Below, piece after piece: positions 23,167 to 31,865 of a stretch of DNA of 64,000 nt. Source of the stretch: Pseudomonas sp. G2-4 (GTDB taxonomy: Bacteria; Pseudomonadota; Gammaproteobacteria; Pseudomonadales; Pseudomonadaceae); NCBI RefSeq assembly GCF_030064125.1, contig NZ_CP125957.1, positions 3,968,001 to 4,032,000 of the forward strand, in the 5' to 3' direction. The first letter of the stretch is position 1. Each line of letters starts with the position of its first letter. Both the position numbers and the translations under genes were made by a program. The notes under the pieces are model-generated. The model was not told the DNA's origin. It made no database searches and was given only the letters and a program-made list of their open reading frames with translations.

Positions 23167-24276
23167 TTGAACGTCGATTTTGAATGCGTCGTCGTAGGCG
23201 CTGGCGTCGTTGGGCTCGCCGTGGCGCGAGAGATGGCCCGGGCCGGTCACGAAGTGCTGCTGATCGAAGCCGGCGACGCCATCGGCATGGGCATCAGCTC
23301 GCGCAACTCGGAAGTCATCCACGCTGGCATCTATTACCCACAGGGCAGCCTCAAGGCGCAATTGTGCGTCGAAGGCCGGCGCCGGCTGTACGACTATTGT
23401 GAGAGCCACGGCGTCGCGACCCGCCGGCTTGGCAAGTTGATCGTCGCCAAGGACCAGGCCCAGGTGGCCGCGCTTGAAGCCTTGTTGGAACGCGGTTTGA
23501 CGAATGGCGTGGACGATTTGCGCCTGCTCGATCAAAAACAGGCGTTGGACCTGGAGCCGGCCCTGGCGTGTGTCGGCGCGTTGTATTCGCCTTCCACCGG
23601 TATCGTCGATTCCCACGCCTTGATGCTGGCCTTGCAGGGCGATGCCGAAGCGGCCGGGGCGAACGTCGCGTTTTGCACCCCGCTGTTGAGTGCTCGTGTC
23701 ACCGCCGATGGCTTCCTGCTGGAATTGGGTGGCACGGCGCAGATGAGCTTGTCCTGCCGCCAACTGATAAACGCCGCCGGCCTCCAGGCGCCCGCCCTCG
23801 CCCGCCGCATCGAAGGCCTGGCGCCGCAATCGGTGCCCCCTGATTACTTGTGCAAGGGCAACTACTTCAGCCTGGCCGGACGCGCGCCGTTCCGGCATCT
23901 GGTTTATCCCGCCCCGCAAGCCGCCGGCCTGGGCATCCACATGACCTTGGACCTGGCGGGCCAGGCGCGTTTCGGTCCTGACATTGAATGGGTCGAGGGT
24001 GAAGACTATCGAGTCGATCCGGCACGGGCCGAAGCCTTCTACTCGGCGATTCGCAATTACTGGCCAGGCCTGCCGGACCAGAGCCTGCAACCGGCCTATA
24101 GCGGCATCCGCCCGAAAATCTCCGCTCCCGGCGAACCCGCCCGCGACTTTCTTTTCAGCGGTAGAGCCGAGCATCAGGTGCCGGGATTGATCAATCTGTT
24201 CGCAATTGAGTCGCCTGGGCTGACCTCGTGCCTGGCGATTGCGACGCGAGTCCGGCAACTGATCGAAAGCGCTTAG
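23167..24276 (+). CDS. FAD-dependent oxidoreductase, L-2-hydroxyglutarate oxidase-like
   Basis: This 369-residue DAO-superfamily flavoprotein begins with the FAD Rossmann motif [20 protein letters not shown] (residues 9-28) and the family signature [16 protein letters not shown]. The pattern matches L-2-hydroxyglutarate oxidase/dehydrogenase and related glycerol-3-phosphate-type enzymes. The C-terminal YSGIRPKI and [16 protein letters not shown]-contact segments are intact. The start is a TTG preceded by a strong GGAGGAGAG (23152-23160). Exact substrate is uncertain because neighbours are unrelated. Confidence 0.85.
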   Translation: MNVDFECVVVGAGVVGLAVAREMARAGHEVLLIEAGDAIGMGISSRNSEVIHAGIYYPQGSLKAQLCVEGRRRLYDYCESHGVATRRLGKLIVAKDQAQVAALEALLERGLTNGVDDLRLLDQKQALDLEPALACVGALYSPSTGIVDSHALMLALQGDAEAAGANVAFCTPLLSARVTADGFLLELGGTAQMSLSCRQLINAAGLQAPALARRIEGLAPQSVPPDYLCKGNYFSLAGRAPFRHLVYPAPQAAGLGIHMTLDLAGQARFGPDIEWVEGEDYRVDPARAEAFYSAIRNYWPGLPDQSLQPAYSGIRPKISAPGEPARDFLFSGRAEHQVPGLINLFAIESPGLTSCLAIATRVRQLIESA

Positions 24277-24389
24277 CCATCAGCGCAAAGTGCAATACAT
24301 TTTTCCCACCCTCTTGCAGCTTGCACGAACATGAAAAACGCAGTTAATTCAACCAATTGTTTTTAAAGGGTTTTTAAACACGCTTCGGC

Positions 24390-24405
24390 TGGCACGGCTG
24401 ATGCA
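24390..24405 (+). promoter_or_regulatory. Sigma-54 (RpoN) type promoter for the hemerythrin gene
   Basis: TGGCACGGCTGATGCA has the invariant GG and GC exactly 10 bases apart and matches TGGCACR-N4-TTGCA at all but one position. It lies 67 bases before the hemerythrin start. The AT-rich stretch just upstream (24335-24380) could take IHF. Confidence 0.75.
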
Positions 24406-24471
24406 ATTTACCTGACACGCGGCGTTGGCGCTTGAAGCCGGCCCGTAACCGTGAATTGCCAGGAGCTACTT

Positions 24472-24948
24472 ATGAACGCCATCGACCTGTTGAAAGCCGA
24501 CCATGAACGCGTCAAGGCCATCTTGACCCAGTTGAGCGAGTCCACCGACCGCGCCCTCAAGAAACGCACCGACCTGTTGGCAAAACTGGAAATGGAAATC
24601 TCTATCCATACCCGCCTTGAGGAAGAAATTCTTTACCCAGCGTTCAAGCAGGCGGGGGGCAAGGATGAGGCCGAGATGTATTTCGAAGCCAAGGAAGAGC
24701 ACCGCACCGTCGACTCGCTGGTGCTGCCGGACCTGAAAACCACCGACCCATCCCAGCCAGAATTTGCCGGTCGCGTGAAAGTGGTCAAGGAGCTGCTGGA
24801 GCACCACATCGAAGAAGAAGAAAAGGAAATGTTCCCCCACGCGAAGAAACTGCTGGGCAAAGCGAAACTGGATGCCCTGGGTGAAGAAATGGAAACCATG
24901 AAAGCGCAGTACAAAAAAGAATTGAGCAGCGCCAACCTCGCCGCCTGA
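24472..24948 (+). CDS. Hemerythrin HHE-domain protein
   Basis: This 158-residue cytoplasmic protein is a four-helix hemerythrin-like domain expected to bind a di-iron centre. The metal ligands follow the family spacing: H in KADHERV, H and E in IHTRLEEEILYP, H in KEEHRTVD, and H-H-E in LEHHIEEEEKEMFPH. Family roles are oxygen, NO or iron sensing/storage and stress protection. AGGAG lies ahead of ATG 24472. A sigma-54-type promoter upstream links its expression to RpoN. It converges on a LysR gene, with a shared hairpin between them. Confidence 0.93.
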   Translation: MNAIDLLKADHERVKAILTQLSESTDRALKKRTDLLAKLEMEISIHTRLEEEILYPAFKQAGGKDEAEMYFEAKEEHRTVDSLVLPDLKTTDPSQPEFAGRVKVVKELLEHHIEEEEKEMFPHAKKLLGKAKLDALGEEMETMKAQYKKELSSANLAA

Positions 24949-24963
24949 TCCCTTGCTGTGGAT

Positions 24964-24993
24964 GCTTTCAGCCGCCAAATGGCGGCTGAAAGC
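24964..24993. terminator. Hairpin between convergent hemerythrin and lysR genes
   Basis: GCTTTCAGCCGCC (24964-24976) and GGCGGCTGAAAGC (24981-24993) pair perfectly over 13 bases around AAAT. It has no strong U tract, but its position between two gene ends fits a bidirectional terminator. Confidence 0.75.
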
Positions 24994-25004
24994 GTCACGG
25001 CTCG

Positions 25005-25889
25005 TTATTGCATCTGTTCGCGCAAGAACTCCACCAGCGCCTGTACCGGGCGAGCGCTTTGTCGATGTTGCGGGTACACCGCCGACAGCGCGAGCGGCTC
25101 GGTTTCGAAACCCTCCAATACCTTGATCAACCGTCCGTCCTTCAAGGCATCGCCAAGGATGAATGTCGGCAGGTAGGTGATGCCCATGCCGGCGATGGCC
25201 GCGTCCCTGAGCAAATCACCGTTATTGGCGCGCATGCGGCCCGCCACCTCCAGGGTCACGGATTTGCCGGGCCCACCGAATCGCCACTGGACCTGACGGC
25301 TGTGACCATAGGGCAGGCAGTCATGCTGGCGCAGGTCTTCAGGCCGCGCGGGCGTGCCACGTTGTGCCAGGTAAGCCGGGCTGGCGCAGTACACCCGCTC
25401 GATGGTCGCAATGCGCCGGGCGATCAAGGTTGAATCCTCCAGCATGCCGATCCGCAGCGCCAGGTCGTAGCCCTCCCCCAGCAGATCCACCGAACGGTCG
25501 CTCAGGTCCACCTCCACGCTGACACCCGGATAGCGCTGCAGAAAAACCGGCAAGAGGCTGCCCAGATGCGCTACCGCGAACGACAGCGGCGCGCTGAGGC
25601 GAATGGTCCCGCGAGGCTCGCTGGTCTGGCCGCTGATGCCCTGCTCCACTTGCTCGATTTCGCTGAGCAGGCGTAGCGCCGCCTCGTAGTAACGCTGGCC
25701 CAAAGGCGTAACGTCCAGCCGCCGCGTCGAGCGATTGAGCAGACGCACCCCAAGGCGCTGCTCCAGTTCCATGAGCTTGCGGCTGACGAACTGCTTGGAC
25801 AGCCCCAACTTGTCCGCCGCAGCGGTGAAACTGCCCGACTCCATGACCTGGGCAAAGATGCGCATTTCTTCGAAGGGGTTCATTGTCAT
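25005..25889 (-). CDS. LysR-family transcriptional regulator
   Basis: A 294-residue LysR regulator with an N-terminal winged helix (FAQVMESGSFTAAADKLGLS and SRKLMELEQRLGVRLLNRST) and a substrate-binding domain from about residue 90. It belongs to the AaeR/DmlR-like subgroup that begins MNPFEEM. Start could be 25889 or 25883; GCGGA favours the second ATG. No divergent target gene is adjacent: the upstream side is a REP pair and a terminator. Its regulon is unknown. Confidence 0.9.
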   Translation of the reverse strand: MTMNPFEEMRIFAQVMESGSFTAAADKLGLSKQFVSRKLMELEQRLGVRLLNRSTRRLDVTPLGQRYYEAALRLLSEIEQVEQGISGQTSEPRGTIRLSAPLSFAVAHLGSLLPVFLQRYPGVSVEVDLSDRSVDLLGEGYDLALRIGMLEDSTLIARRIATIERVYCASPAYLAQRGTPARPEDLRQHDCLPYGHSRQVQWRFGGPGKSVTLEVAGRMRANNGDLLRDAAIAGMGITYLPTFILGDALKDGRLIKVLEGFETEPLALSAVYPQHRQSARPVQALVEFLREQMQ

Positions 25890-25968
25890 TCCGCGGGTGG
25901 ACAGTCAGGGATCTTCTATTGGGCATTGTGGTCGGGGGGAGACAGATTGGGAAGGTGTCGCATGTGCT

Positions 25969-26072
25969 GCCGTCATCGCGAGCAAGCTCGCTCCCACAAG
26001 GGTTTTGTGGTGGACATAGGTTCCGAGAACACTCGATAACACTGTGGGAGCGAGCTTGCTCGCGATGACGGC
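25969..26072. repeat. REP pair (REPIN), perfect 30-bp arms
   Basis: The 30 bases at 25969-25998 and 26043-26072 are exact reverse complements, flanking 44 bases. The core is GAGCAAGCTC. The exactness indicates a recently acquired or homogenised copy. Confidence 0.92.
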
Positions 26073-26103
26073 GGTTCAGCTTGCCGAGAAATTGATGCCA
26101 GGC

Positions 26104-26130
26104 ACAAAAACGCCCGCACAAGGCGGGCGT
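26104..26130 (-). terminator. Terminator of ycaC
   Basis: CGCCCGC (26111-26117) and GCGGGCG (26123-26129) form the stem. On the minus strand it is followed by TTTTTG. It lies just past the ycaC stop. Confidence 0.85.
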
Positions 26131-26152
26131 CATCCAGCAGCAACCCTTAAAC

Positions 26153-26782
26153 TTACTTGGCCGTCAGCGCCGAGTAGCTGTTCATCAGGTTGCGGTAGTT
26201 CGGAATGCGCTGGGACAGCAGGTTGCCCAGGCCTTCGATGTCGTTGCGCCAGTCGCGGTGCAGCTCACAGGCCACCGAGAACCAGTTCATCATTTGCGCG
26301 CCGGCAGCGGTCATCCGTACCCAGGCGGCCTGCTGCACGGTTTCGTTGAACGTACCCGAGGCATCGGTGACGACGAATACATCGAAACCTTCAGCCAGCG
26401 CCGACAGAGTCGGAAACGCCACGCAGACATCGGTCACCACGCCGGCAATGATCAACTGCTTACGGCCGGTGGCCTTGATCGCCTTGACGAAGTCTTCGTT
26501 GTCCCAGGCATTGATCTGGCCTGGACGTGGGATGTACGGCGCGTCCGGGAACATTTCCTTGAGTTCCGGCACGATCGGGCCGTTAGGGCCCTGTTCGAAG
26601 CTGGTGGTCAGGATGGTAGGCAACTCGAAAAACTTCGCCAGGTCGGCCAGGGCCAACACGTTGTTCTTGAACTCGTTGGGCGAGAAGTCCTGGACCAGGG
26701 AAATCAGGCCGGTCTGGTGATCGACCAGCAGGACCACCGCGTCGTCCTTGTTCAGGCGGTTGTAGGCGGGAACGTTGCTCAT
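26153..26782 (-). CDS. ycaC: YcaC-like isochorismatase-family hydrolase
   Basis: This 209-residue cysteine hydrolase of the isochorismatase superfamily closely matches E. coli/Pseudomonas YcaC, an octamer of unknown physiological substrate. The triad is in place at D21 (LLVDHQTGL), R86 (YIPRPGQIN) and C120 (VVTDVCVAF). ATG 26782 is preceded by AAAGGAGTC. A REP pair separates it from the amidohydrolase gene transcribed in the same direction, so co-transcription is uncertain. Long N-terminal extensions through the repeat are not believable. Confidence 0.93.
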   Translation of the reverse strand: MSNVPAYNRLNKDDAVVLLVDHQTGLISLVQDFSPNEFKNNVLALADLAKFFELPTILTTSFEQGPNGPIVPELKEMFPDAPYIPRPGQINAWDNEDFVKAIKATGRKQLIIAGVVTDVCVAFPTLSALAEGFDVFVVTDASGTFNETVQQAAWVRMTAAGAQMMNWFSVACELHRDWRNDIEGLGNLLSQRIPNYRNLMNSYSALTAK

Positions 26783-26812
26783 GGGATGACTCCTTTGGAT
26801 GGATGCTAAAAC

Positions 26813-26904
26813 CTGTGGGAGCGAGCCTGCTCGCGAAAGCGGTGTATCAGCTTGCGGCGATGCCGGAGGATCCGACGTCTTCGCGAGCAGGCTCGCTCCC
26901 ACAG
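26813..26904. repeat. REP pair (REPIN)
   Basis: CTGTGGGAGCGAGCCTGCTC at 26813 and its inverted copy ending at 26904 flank about 42 bases. It sits between ycaC and the amidohydrolase gene. Confidence 0.9.
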
Positions 26905-26921
26905 AGGGGGTTGTGTGTTCG

Positions 26922-28760
26922 TTAAAAGGCAAAGCAGGAGCAGCCAAACGCGCCCCAGAAGCCTTGGAAATCGCTGACCGGAACGTTCGACAGGCGCGCG
27001 CGTTCATGGCTATGGGAATGCACCGTGCAAGGACCGCTGCACTGGTGGACCTGCGCTTGCAACGGTGAGGTCGGGCGCCAGTGGCCCGGGACCTTGACCA
27101 CCGGCGACCAGTCCGGCAGCACCGGGACACTGGCCGGCCCAAGCTTTTCGAAGTCACCGGCGGCGTACACCACCTTGCCGTCGACTACCGTCAGCACGGA
27201 CTCGATCCACTTGATGGCTTCTTCCTCGACGCTGAAGAAGTCCGCGCTCAGGGCCGCCAGGTCCGCCAGTTGACCGACCTTGATCTGGCCCTTCTTGCCC
27301 TGCTCCGAGGAGAACCAGGCACTGCCATGGGTGAACAGTTCCAGGGCGGTCAGGCGCGGCAGACCTTCTTCGTGCAATGAGAGGCCGCCGACCGTGCGGC
27401 CGCTGACCATCCAGTACAACGAGGTCCAGGGGTTGTAGCTCGATACACGGGTGGCATCGGTACCGGCGCCCACCGGCACGCCTTCGGCCAGCATGCGCTT
27501 GATCGGCGGCGTGGCTTCGGCGGCCTTGGCACCGTAGCGATCGACGAAATATTCACCCTGAAACGCCATACGGTCCTGGATCGCGATACCACCGCCCAGC
27601 GCCCGGACCCGCTCGATGTTCTTCGGCGTGATGGTTTCGGCGTGGTCGAAGAACCACGGCAGGCCGTTGAACGGGATGTCGCGGTTGACCTTCTCGAACA
27701 CATCGAGCATGCGGCTGATGGACTCGTCATAGGTGGCGTGCAGGCGGAACGGCCAGCGCTGCTCCACCAGATGGCGGACCACCGGTTCCAGGTCCTGCTC
27801 CATGCCGGGCGGCAGGTCTGGGCGCGGCTCGAGGAAGTCTTCGAAATCCGCTGCCGAGAACACCAGCATTTCACCGGCGCCGTTGTGCCGCAGGAAGTCA
27901 TCGCCCTGGTGCAGCTTGACGCTGCCGGTCCAGTTCTTGAAGTCGCTGAGTTCTTCCTTGGGCTTTTGGGTGAACAGGTTGTAGGCGATGCGCACCGTCA
28001 ACTGCTCTTCCCGGGCCAGTTGCTCGATCACCGCGTAATCGTCCGGATAATTCTGGAAGCCGCCGCCGGCGTCGATGGCGCTGGTCAGCCCCAGGCGATT
28101 GAGTTCACGCATGAACTGGCGTGTGGAGTTGACCTGGTATTCCAGCGGCAGCTTCGGCCCCTTGGCCAGCGTCGAGTACAGGATCATCGCGTTAGGCCGC
28201 GCCACCAGCATGCCGGTGGGCTCGCCCTTGCTGTCGCGCACGATCTCGCCACCCGGCGGGTTCGGTGTGTCACGGGTGTAGCCGGCCACCCGCAGCGCGG
28301 CGCGATTGAGCAAGGCACGGTCATACAGGTGCAACACGAATACCGGCGTATCGGGAGCCGCCTGGTTAAGTTCTTCCAGAGTCGGCATGCGTTTTTCGGC
28401 GAACTGGAATTCGTTCCAGCCGCCCACCACGCGCACCCATTGCGGCGTCGGCGTGCGATCAGCCTGATCCTTGAGCATGCGCAAGGCATCGGCCAGGGAC
28501 GGCACACCTTCCCAACGCAGTTCCAAGTTGTAGTTCAGGCCCCCACGGATCAGGTGCAAGTGCGAGTCGTTGAGTCCAGGGATGACGGTGCGGCCCTTGA
28601 GGTCGATGACCTGGGTGCCGCTGCCGCGCAGGGCCATGGCCTCGGCGTCGGTGCCCACGGCAATGAACTTGCCTTGGCTGATGGCTACCGCGCTGGCGCG
28701 GGGTTTCTCACGGTCGACGGTATGGAATTGACCATTGAATAGAATCAGATCGGCGTTCAT
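26922..28760 (-). CDS. YtcJ-like metal-dependent amidohydrolase
   Basis: A 612-residue amidohydrolase of the YtcJ/amidohydrolase-3 group, which includes exoenzyme-regulatory and N-substituted amide hydrolases. The first metal motif is DSHLHL (H67-x-H69) after IPGLN, and later metal residues include FFDHAETI. GGAAATCC lies ahead of the start. The C terminus has an odd Cys/His-rich tail (CSGPCTVHSHSHE then FGCSCFAF) after the normal GKVVYAAGDF end of the family. No signal peptide is seen. Substrate unknown; its neighbours are a YcaC-like hydrolase and a MexT-like regulatory operon. Confidence 0.88.
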   Translation of the reverse strand: MNADLILFNGQFHTVDREKPRASAVAISQGKFIAVGTDAEAMALRGSGTQVIDLKGRTVIPGLNDSHLHLIRGGLNYNLELRWEGVPSLADALRMLKDQADRTPTPQWVRVVGGWNEFQFAEKRMPTLEELNQAAPDTPVFVLHLYDRALLNRAALRVAGYTRDTPNPPGGEIVRDSKGEPTGMLVARPNAMILYSTLAKGPKLPLEYQVNSTRQFMRELNRLGLTSAIDAGGGFQNYPDDYAVIEQLAREEQLTVRIAYNLFTQKPKEELSDFKNWTGSVKLHQGDDFLRHNGAGEMLVFSAADFEDFLEPRPDLPPGMEQDLEPVVRHLVEQRWPFRLHATYDESISRMLDVFEKVNRDIPFNGLPWFFDHAETITPKNIERVRALGGGIAIQDRMAFQGEYFVDRYGAKAAEATPPIKRMLAEGVPVGAGTDATRVSSYNPWTSLYWMVSGRTVGGLSLHEEGLPRLTALELFTHGSAWFSSEQGKKGQIKVGQLADLAALSADFFSVEEEAIKWIESVLTVVDGKVVYAAGDFEKLGPASVPVLPDWSPVVKVPGHWRPTSPLQAQVHQCSGPCTVHSHSHERARLSNVPVSDFQGFWGAFGCSCFAF

Positions 28761-28815
28761 CGGATTTCCTTTGACGATGGATGTGCGGACACATCAAGAG
28801 TAAATACAGTCCGTG

Positions 28816-28907
28816 TGTGGCGAGGGAGCTTGCTCCCGCTCGGGCGCGTAGCGGCCGCTCTTTTTGGGCCGCTTCGCAGCCCAGCGGGAGCAAGCTCCCT
28901 CGCCACA
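28816..28907. repeat. REP pair (REPIN)
   Basis: TGTGGCGAGGGAGCTTGCTC at 28816 is inverted at 28883-28907. The central GGCCGC/GCGGCC also pairs, so the whole unit can fold into one long hairpin. Confidence 0.9.
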
Positions 28908-28927
28908 ACAGCGCTTGTCACAATCGC

Positions 28928-29563
28928 TCAGCGATGCTCGGGCTCCAGGTGTTCGTGGGCCTTCGAAGCTTCCATCCAGGGTGCGAACAATCGGGTCGCC
29001 AGCGGCATGAACACGTACACCACCGAGAGCACGATGGTCAGGGTGATCAGGAACGTCGCCACCACGTAGTTGGAAAGAAACCCATTGAGCTGCAGCAACG
29101 GCCCCCAGATCAGCGGCACCAGCAAGGTGTGCGGCAGGATCACCAGCAGCGTCACCACCGCCTGCTTCCAACGCGGCGGAGGCGTCGAGGCATCGGCCAG
29201 CGGGGCGAACCAGAACTCCTTGTGCGGCGCGACTTCGGTCTGGTCGCCGTCGGCCAGCAAGGGCGTGGCTTCCTCCACCAGTTCACGGCGTTCGGGCGAG
29301 TCCAGCCAGCGTTGCATGGCTTCGGTGGAACAGAAGCGCAGCACGCAGGTGAACAGCGACAATCCGCCCCGCTTGCCACGGACTACGTCTACGCCCAGGT
29401 GTCCCGGCCACTGACCGGCCACCCGCACGATGCGCCGCAGCCAGGCCTCGTACGCCGCGTCCTGGCCGGCCTTGATCCGGTGCTTGACCACCAGGGTGAC
29501 GATTTCGTCGAAGCCGGGTTTGGCCGGGCTCGCGGGGGATTCAATGGCTTGAGATTCAGACAT
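28928..29563 (-). CDS. Membrane-anchored antibiotic-biosynthesis-monooxygenase (ABM) domain protein
   Basis: A 211-residue protein with an ABM-type ferredoxin-like fold near residues 18-115 (IVTLVVKHRIKAGQDAAYEA, LFTCVLRFCS) followed by two membrane helices near 135-155 and 165-190 (VVTLLVILPHTLLVPLIWGP, FLITLTIVLSVVYVFMPLAT). Proteins of this layout occur widely without a known reaction. ATG 29563 follows GGAG at a nine-base distance and overlaps the end of the doxX-like gene by 8 bases, so these genes are translated as a unit with the LysR gene upstream. Confidence 0.85.
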   Translation of the reverse strand: MSESQAIESPASPAKPGFDEIVTLVVKHRIKAGQDAAYEAWLRRIVRVAGQWPGHLGVDVVRGKRGGLSLFTCVLRFCSTEAMQRWLDSPERRELVEEATPLLADGDQTEVAPHKEFWFAPLADASTPPPRWKQAVVTLLVILPHTLLVPLIWGPLLQLNGFLSNYVVATFLITLTIVLSVVYVFMPLATRLFAPWMEASKAHEHLEPEHR

Positions 29564-29969
29564 GGCGAAGCACTCCAACAAAACGCGTGTTCATCGCCAG
29601 GCGTCCAGGCCCGGCCATGAATACGCTGGTAAATATGATCAGCAGCAACCAACCGAACTGCCCTTCTTCCAGGCTCCACTGCGGGTGCACCACCAGCAGC
29701 GCCACGGCCAGCAGAAACAGGATGGGCAGACACGCCAGGCGCACCAGGACACCGGCCATGATCAGCAGCGGGCACAGCACCTCGGCGAAAATCGCCAGGA
29801 TCAGGGTCGGCGCCGCGCCGAGGTGAAACGGGTCTTCGATGCGCGTCAGCTCAACGCTGTAGTGCAACAGCTTCGGCAACCCATGGACCCAGAGCAAAAA
29901 CAGCGCGCCGCTCAGGCGCAGGAACAACAAGCCCAGGTCCTGCAGGGAACGTTCGTCAGACATGTTCAT
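29556..29969 (-). CDS. DoxX-family membrane protein
   Basis: A 137-residue membrane protein with four predicted helices (LGLLFLRLSGALFLLWVHGL, LILAIFAEVLCPLLIMAGVL, LACLPILFLLAVALLVVH, GWLLLIIFTSVFMAG). These are typical of DoxX/quinol-oxidase-subunit-like proteins, often linked to redox or thiol stress. It starts inside the stop codon of the LysR gene (ATGA at 29966-29969) and ends inside the start of the ABM gene. The tight overlap suggests one operon under the MexT-like regulator. Confidence 0.88.
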   Translation of the reverse strand: MNMSDERSLQDLGLLFLRLSGALFLLWVHGLPKLLHYSVELTRIEDPFHLGAAPTLILAIFAEVLCPLLIMAGVLVRLACLPILFLLAVALLVVHPQWSLEEGQFGWLLLIIFTSVFMAGPGRLAMNTRFVGVLRHV

Positions 29970-30913
29970 CGGTGCACTCCGTCGGGGTCCGCCGAGGCGG
30001 CCGCCGGCAACGGTTGGGACATGTGGGTGGCAATGCGCGAGCGCAACCAGCGCTCGGCCGGGTCGTTGTCATGCACGCCGCTCCAGACCATCGACAACTC
30101 GGCGGCATTGATCTCGAACGGCGGATCCTCGGCGCGCAACGCACAGCCTTCCACCAACGCGCAGGCGGCGTAGTCGGGCACGGTGGCGATCAGTTCGGTA
30201 CCCGCCAGCAAGGCCCGTAGTCCGCTGAATTGCGGCACCGCCAGCACCACTTTGCGGGCCCGGCCAATGCGGGCCAGGTCCAGGTCGATGTTGCCGCTCA
30301 AGTCGCCGGAGAACGAGACCATGGAGTGGGGCCGCGCGCAGTATTCGTCCAGGGTCAACGGCCCCGGGCGCTTGTCGCCGCGCAAGACCTTGCAGGGGAT
30401 ATCTCGCAGTTTCTTGCGCTTGGCATTGGCCGGCAGATCGGTGGTGTAGCTGACACCGACACTGATTTCACCGCTGGCCAACAGCGACGACATCAGCAGG
30501 AAATTGGCCCGGCGCACCACCACGATGATGCCCGGCGCTTCTTCGCGCAGTTGGGTCAGCAGCGGTGGAAACAGGCCGAACTCGGCATCGTCGGACAAAC
30601 CGATGCGAAACACGTCGCAACTGGTGGACGGATCAAACGCCTTGGCCCGGCTGACCGCGCCGGAAATCGTGTCCATGGCCGGTTGCAGCTCTTGCAGGAT
30701 CGCCAGGGCCCGCGGAGTCGGCTCCATGCCGCGACCGTGACGGATCAGCAGCGGATCATCGAACAGATCCCGCAGCCGCCCCAGCGCTGCGCTCACCGCC
30801 GGCTGGCCCATGAACAGTTTTTCGGCGACGCGGGTCAGGTTTTTCTCGAACATCAGTGCCTCGAAGATCACCAGCAGGTTCATATCGAGGCGGCGCAAGT
30901 CATTGCGATTCAT
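29966..30913 (-). CDS. MexT-like LysR-family transcriptional regulator
   Basis: A 315-residue LysR regulator strikingly similar in my recall to P. aeruginosa MexT, the activator of mexEF-oprN. Shared blocks include MNRNDLRR at the N terminus, LFDDPLLIRHGR, FRIGLSDDAEFGL, ASGEISVGVSYT, PANAKRK and NDPAERWLRSRI. Unlike P. aeruginosa, no efflux operon lies beside it here; instead doxX and an ABM gene follow with overlapping frames. It may be a MexT paralogue with a redox-stress role. The winged helix spans about residues 10-68. Confidence 0.88.
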   Translation of the reverse strand: MNRNDLRRLDMNLLVIFEALMFEKNLTRVAEKLFMGQPAVSAALGRLRDLFDDPLLIRHGRGMEPTPRALAILQELQPAMDTISGAVSRAKAFDPSTSCDVFRIGLSDDAEFGLFPPLLTQLREEAPGIIVVVRRANFLLMSSLLASGEISVGVSYTTDLPANAKRKKLRDIPCKVLRGDKRPGPLTLDEYCARPHSMVSFSGDLSGNIDLDLARIGRARKVVLAVPQFSGLRALLAGTELIATVPDYAACALVEGCALRAEDPPFEINAAELSMVWSGVHDNDPAERWLRSRIATHMSQPLPAAASADPDGVHR

Positions 30914-30940
30914 GGGTATGGGTCCTATCGAATACCGATC

Positions 30941-31031
30941 CTGTGGGAGCGAGCCTGCTCGTGAAGCGGTGGCACAGTCGACATAAGTGCCAGCTGACCC
31001 ACCGCTTTCGCGAGCAAGCTCGCTCCCACAG
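30941..31031. repeat. REP pair (REPIN)
   Basis: CTGTGGGAGCGAGCCTGCTC at 30941 pairs with the copy ending at 31031; GCGGTGG/CCACCGC extend the pairing with one or two mismatches. It lies between the MexT-like gene and the hydrolase gene. Confidence 0.9.
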
Positions 31032-31043
31032 GTGAGTGCTTGA

Positions 31044-31865
31044 TCAACCCTGGATGAACGCCAGCAGGTCGGCGTTCAACCGGTCCTTGTGGGTATCCGT
31101 CAGGCCGTGTGGCGCGCCCGGGTACACCAGCAACTGCGAGTTCTTCAGCAACTTGGCGGCGGCGATGCCAGCTGTTTCGATGGGGACCACTTGGTCGTCA
31201 TCGCCATGGACCACGAGGGTCGGCACGTCGATGTTGCGCAGGTCTTCGGAAAGATCGGTCTCCGAGAACGCTTTGATGCAGTCGTAGGTGTTCTTGTGGC
31301 CGGCGAGCATGCCCTGCATCCAGAACCAGTCGATCATGCCTTGGGAGACCTTGGCACCCGGCCGGTTGGCGCCGAAAAACGCGCTGGCCACATCTTTGTA
31401 TAGCTGAGAACGGTCGGCCAGGGAGGCCTGGCGAAAACCGTCGAATACTTCGATGGGCAAGCCGCCAGGGTTGGCCGGAGTCCTGACCATCAGCGGCGTC
31501 ACCGCCGAAATCAGGCCAAGCTTGGCGACTCGAGCGGCGCCATGGCGGCCGATGTAGCGCGCCACCTCGCCCCCACCGGTGGAGAAGCCGAGCAACACCG
31601 CGTCCTTCAAGTCCAGCCGCTCGATCAGCTCGGCCAGGTCATCGGCGTAGGTGTCCATGTCATTGCCGTCCCACGGCTGGCTGGAGCGCCCGTGTCCACG
31701 GCGATCATGGGCGATCACCCGGTAACCGTTGGAGGCCAGGAACATCATCTGCGCCTCCCAACTGTCCGAGTTCAACGGCCAGCCGTGGCTGAAAACCACC
31801 GGCTGGCCACTGCCCCAATCCTTGTAGTAAATCTCGGTGCCGTCGCGGGTGATGAAGGTGCTCAT
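31044..31865 (-). CDS. Alpha/beta hydrolase, non-heme chloroperoxidase/arylesterase-like
   Basis: A 273-residue alpha/beta hydrolase very like the P. fluorescens arylesterase and cofactor-free haloperoxidases. The catalytic triad is S95 (GFSTGGG), D224 (HGDDDQVVP) and H253 (GAPHGL). The oxyanion segment FSHGWPL is present. Family members hydrolyse esters and show perhydrolase or halogenating side activity; the natural substrate is not known. GGAGTC lies just ahead of ATG 31865. It is divergent from the winged-helix/NTPase regulator at 32223, a plausible controller. Confidence 0.9.
   Translation of the reverse strand: MSTFITRDGTEIYYKDWGSGQPVVFSHGWPLNSDSWEAQMMFLASNGYRVIAHDRRGHGRSSQPWDGNDMDTYADDLAELIERLDLKDAVLLGFSTGGGEVARYIGRHGAARVAKLGLISAVTPLMVRTPANPGGLPIEVFDGFRQASLADRSQLYKDVASAFFGANRPGAKVSQGMIDWFWMQGMLAGHKNTYDCIKAFSETDLSEDLRNIDVPTLVVHGDDDQVVPIETAGIAAAKLLKNSQLLVYPGAPHGLTDTHKDRLNADLLAFIQG

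Noticed and set aside
22954..24258. A 434-codon minus-strand frame opposite the FAD oxidoreductase gene
   Set aside because: The plus-strand gene has an intact FAD motif and family signature; the antisense product matches nothing.
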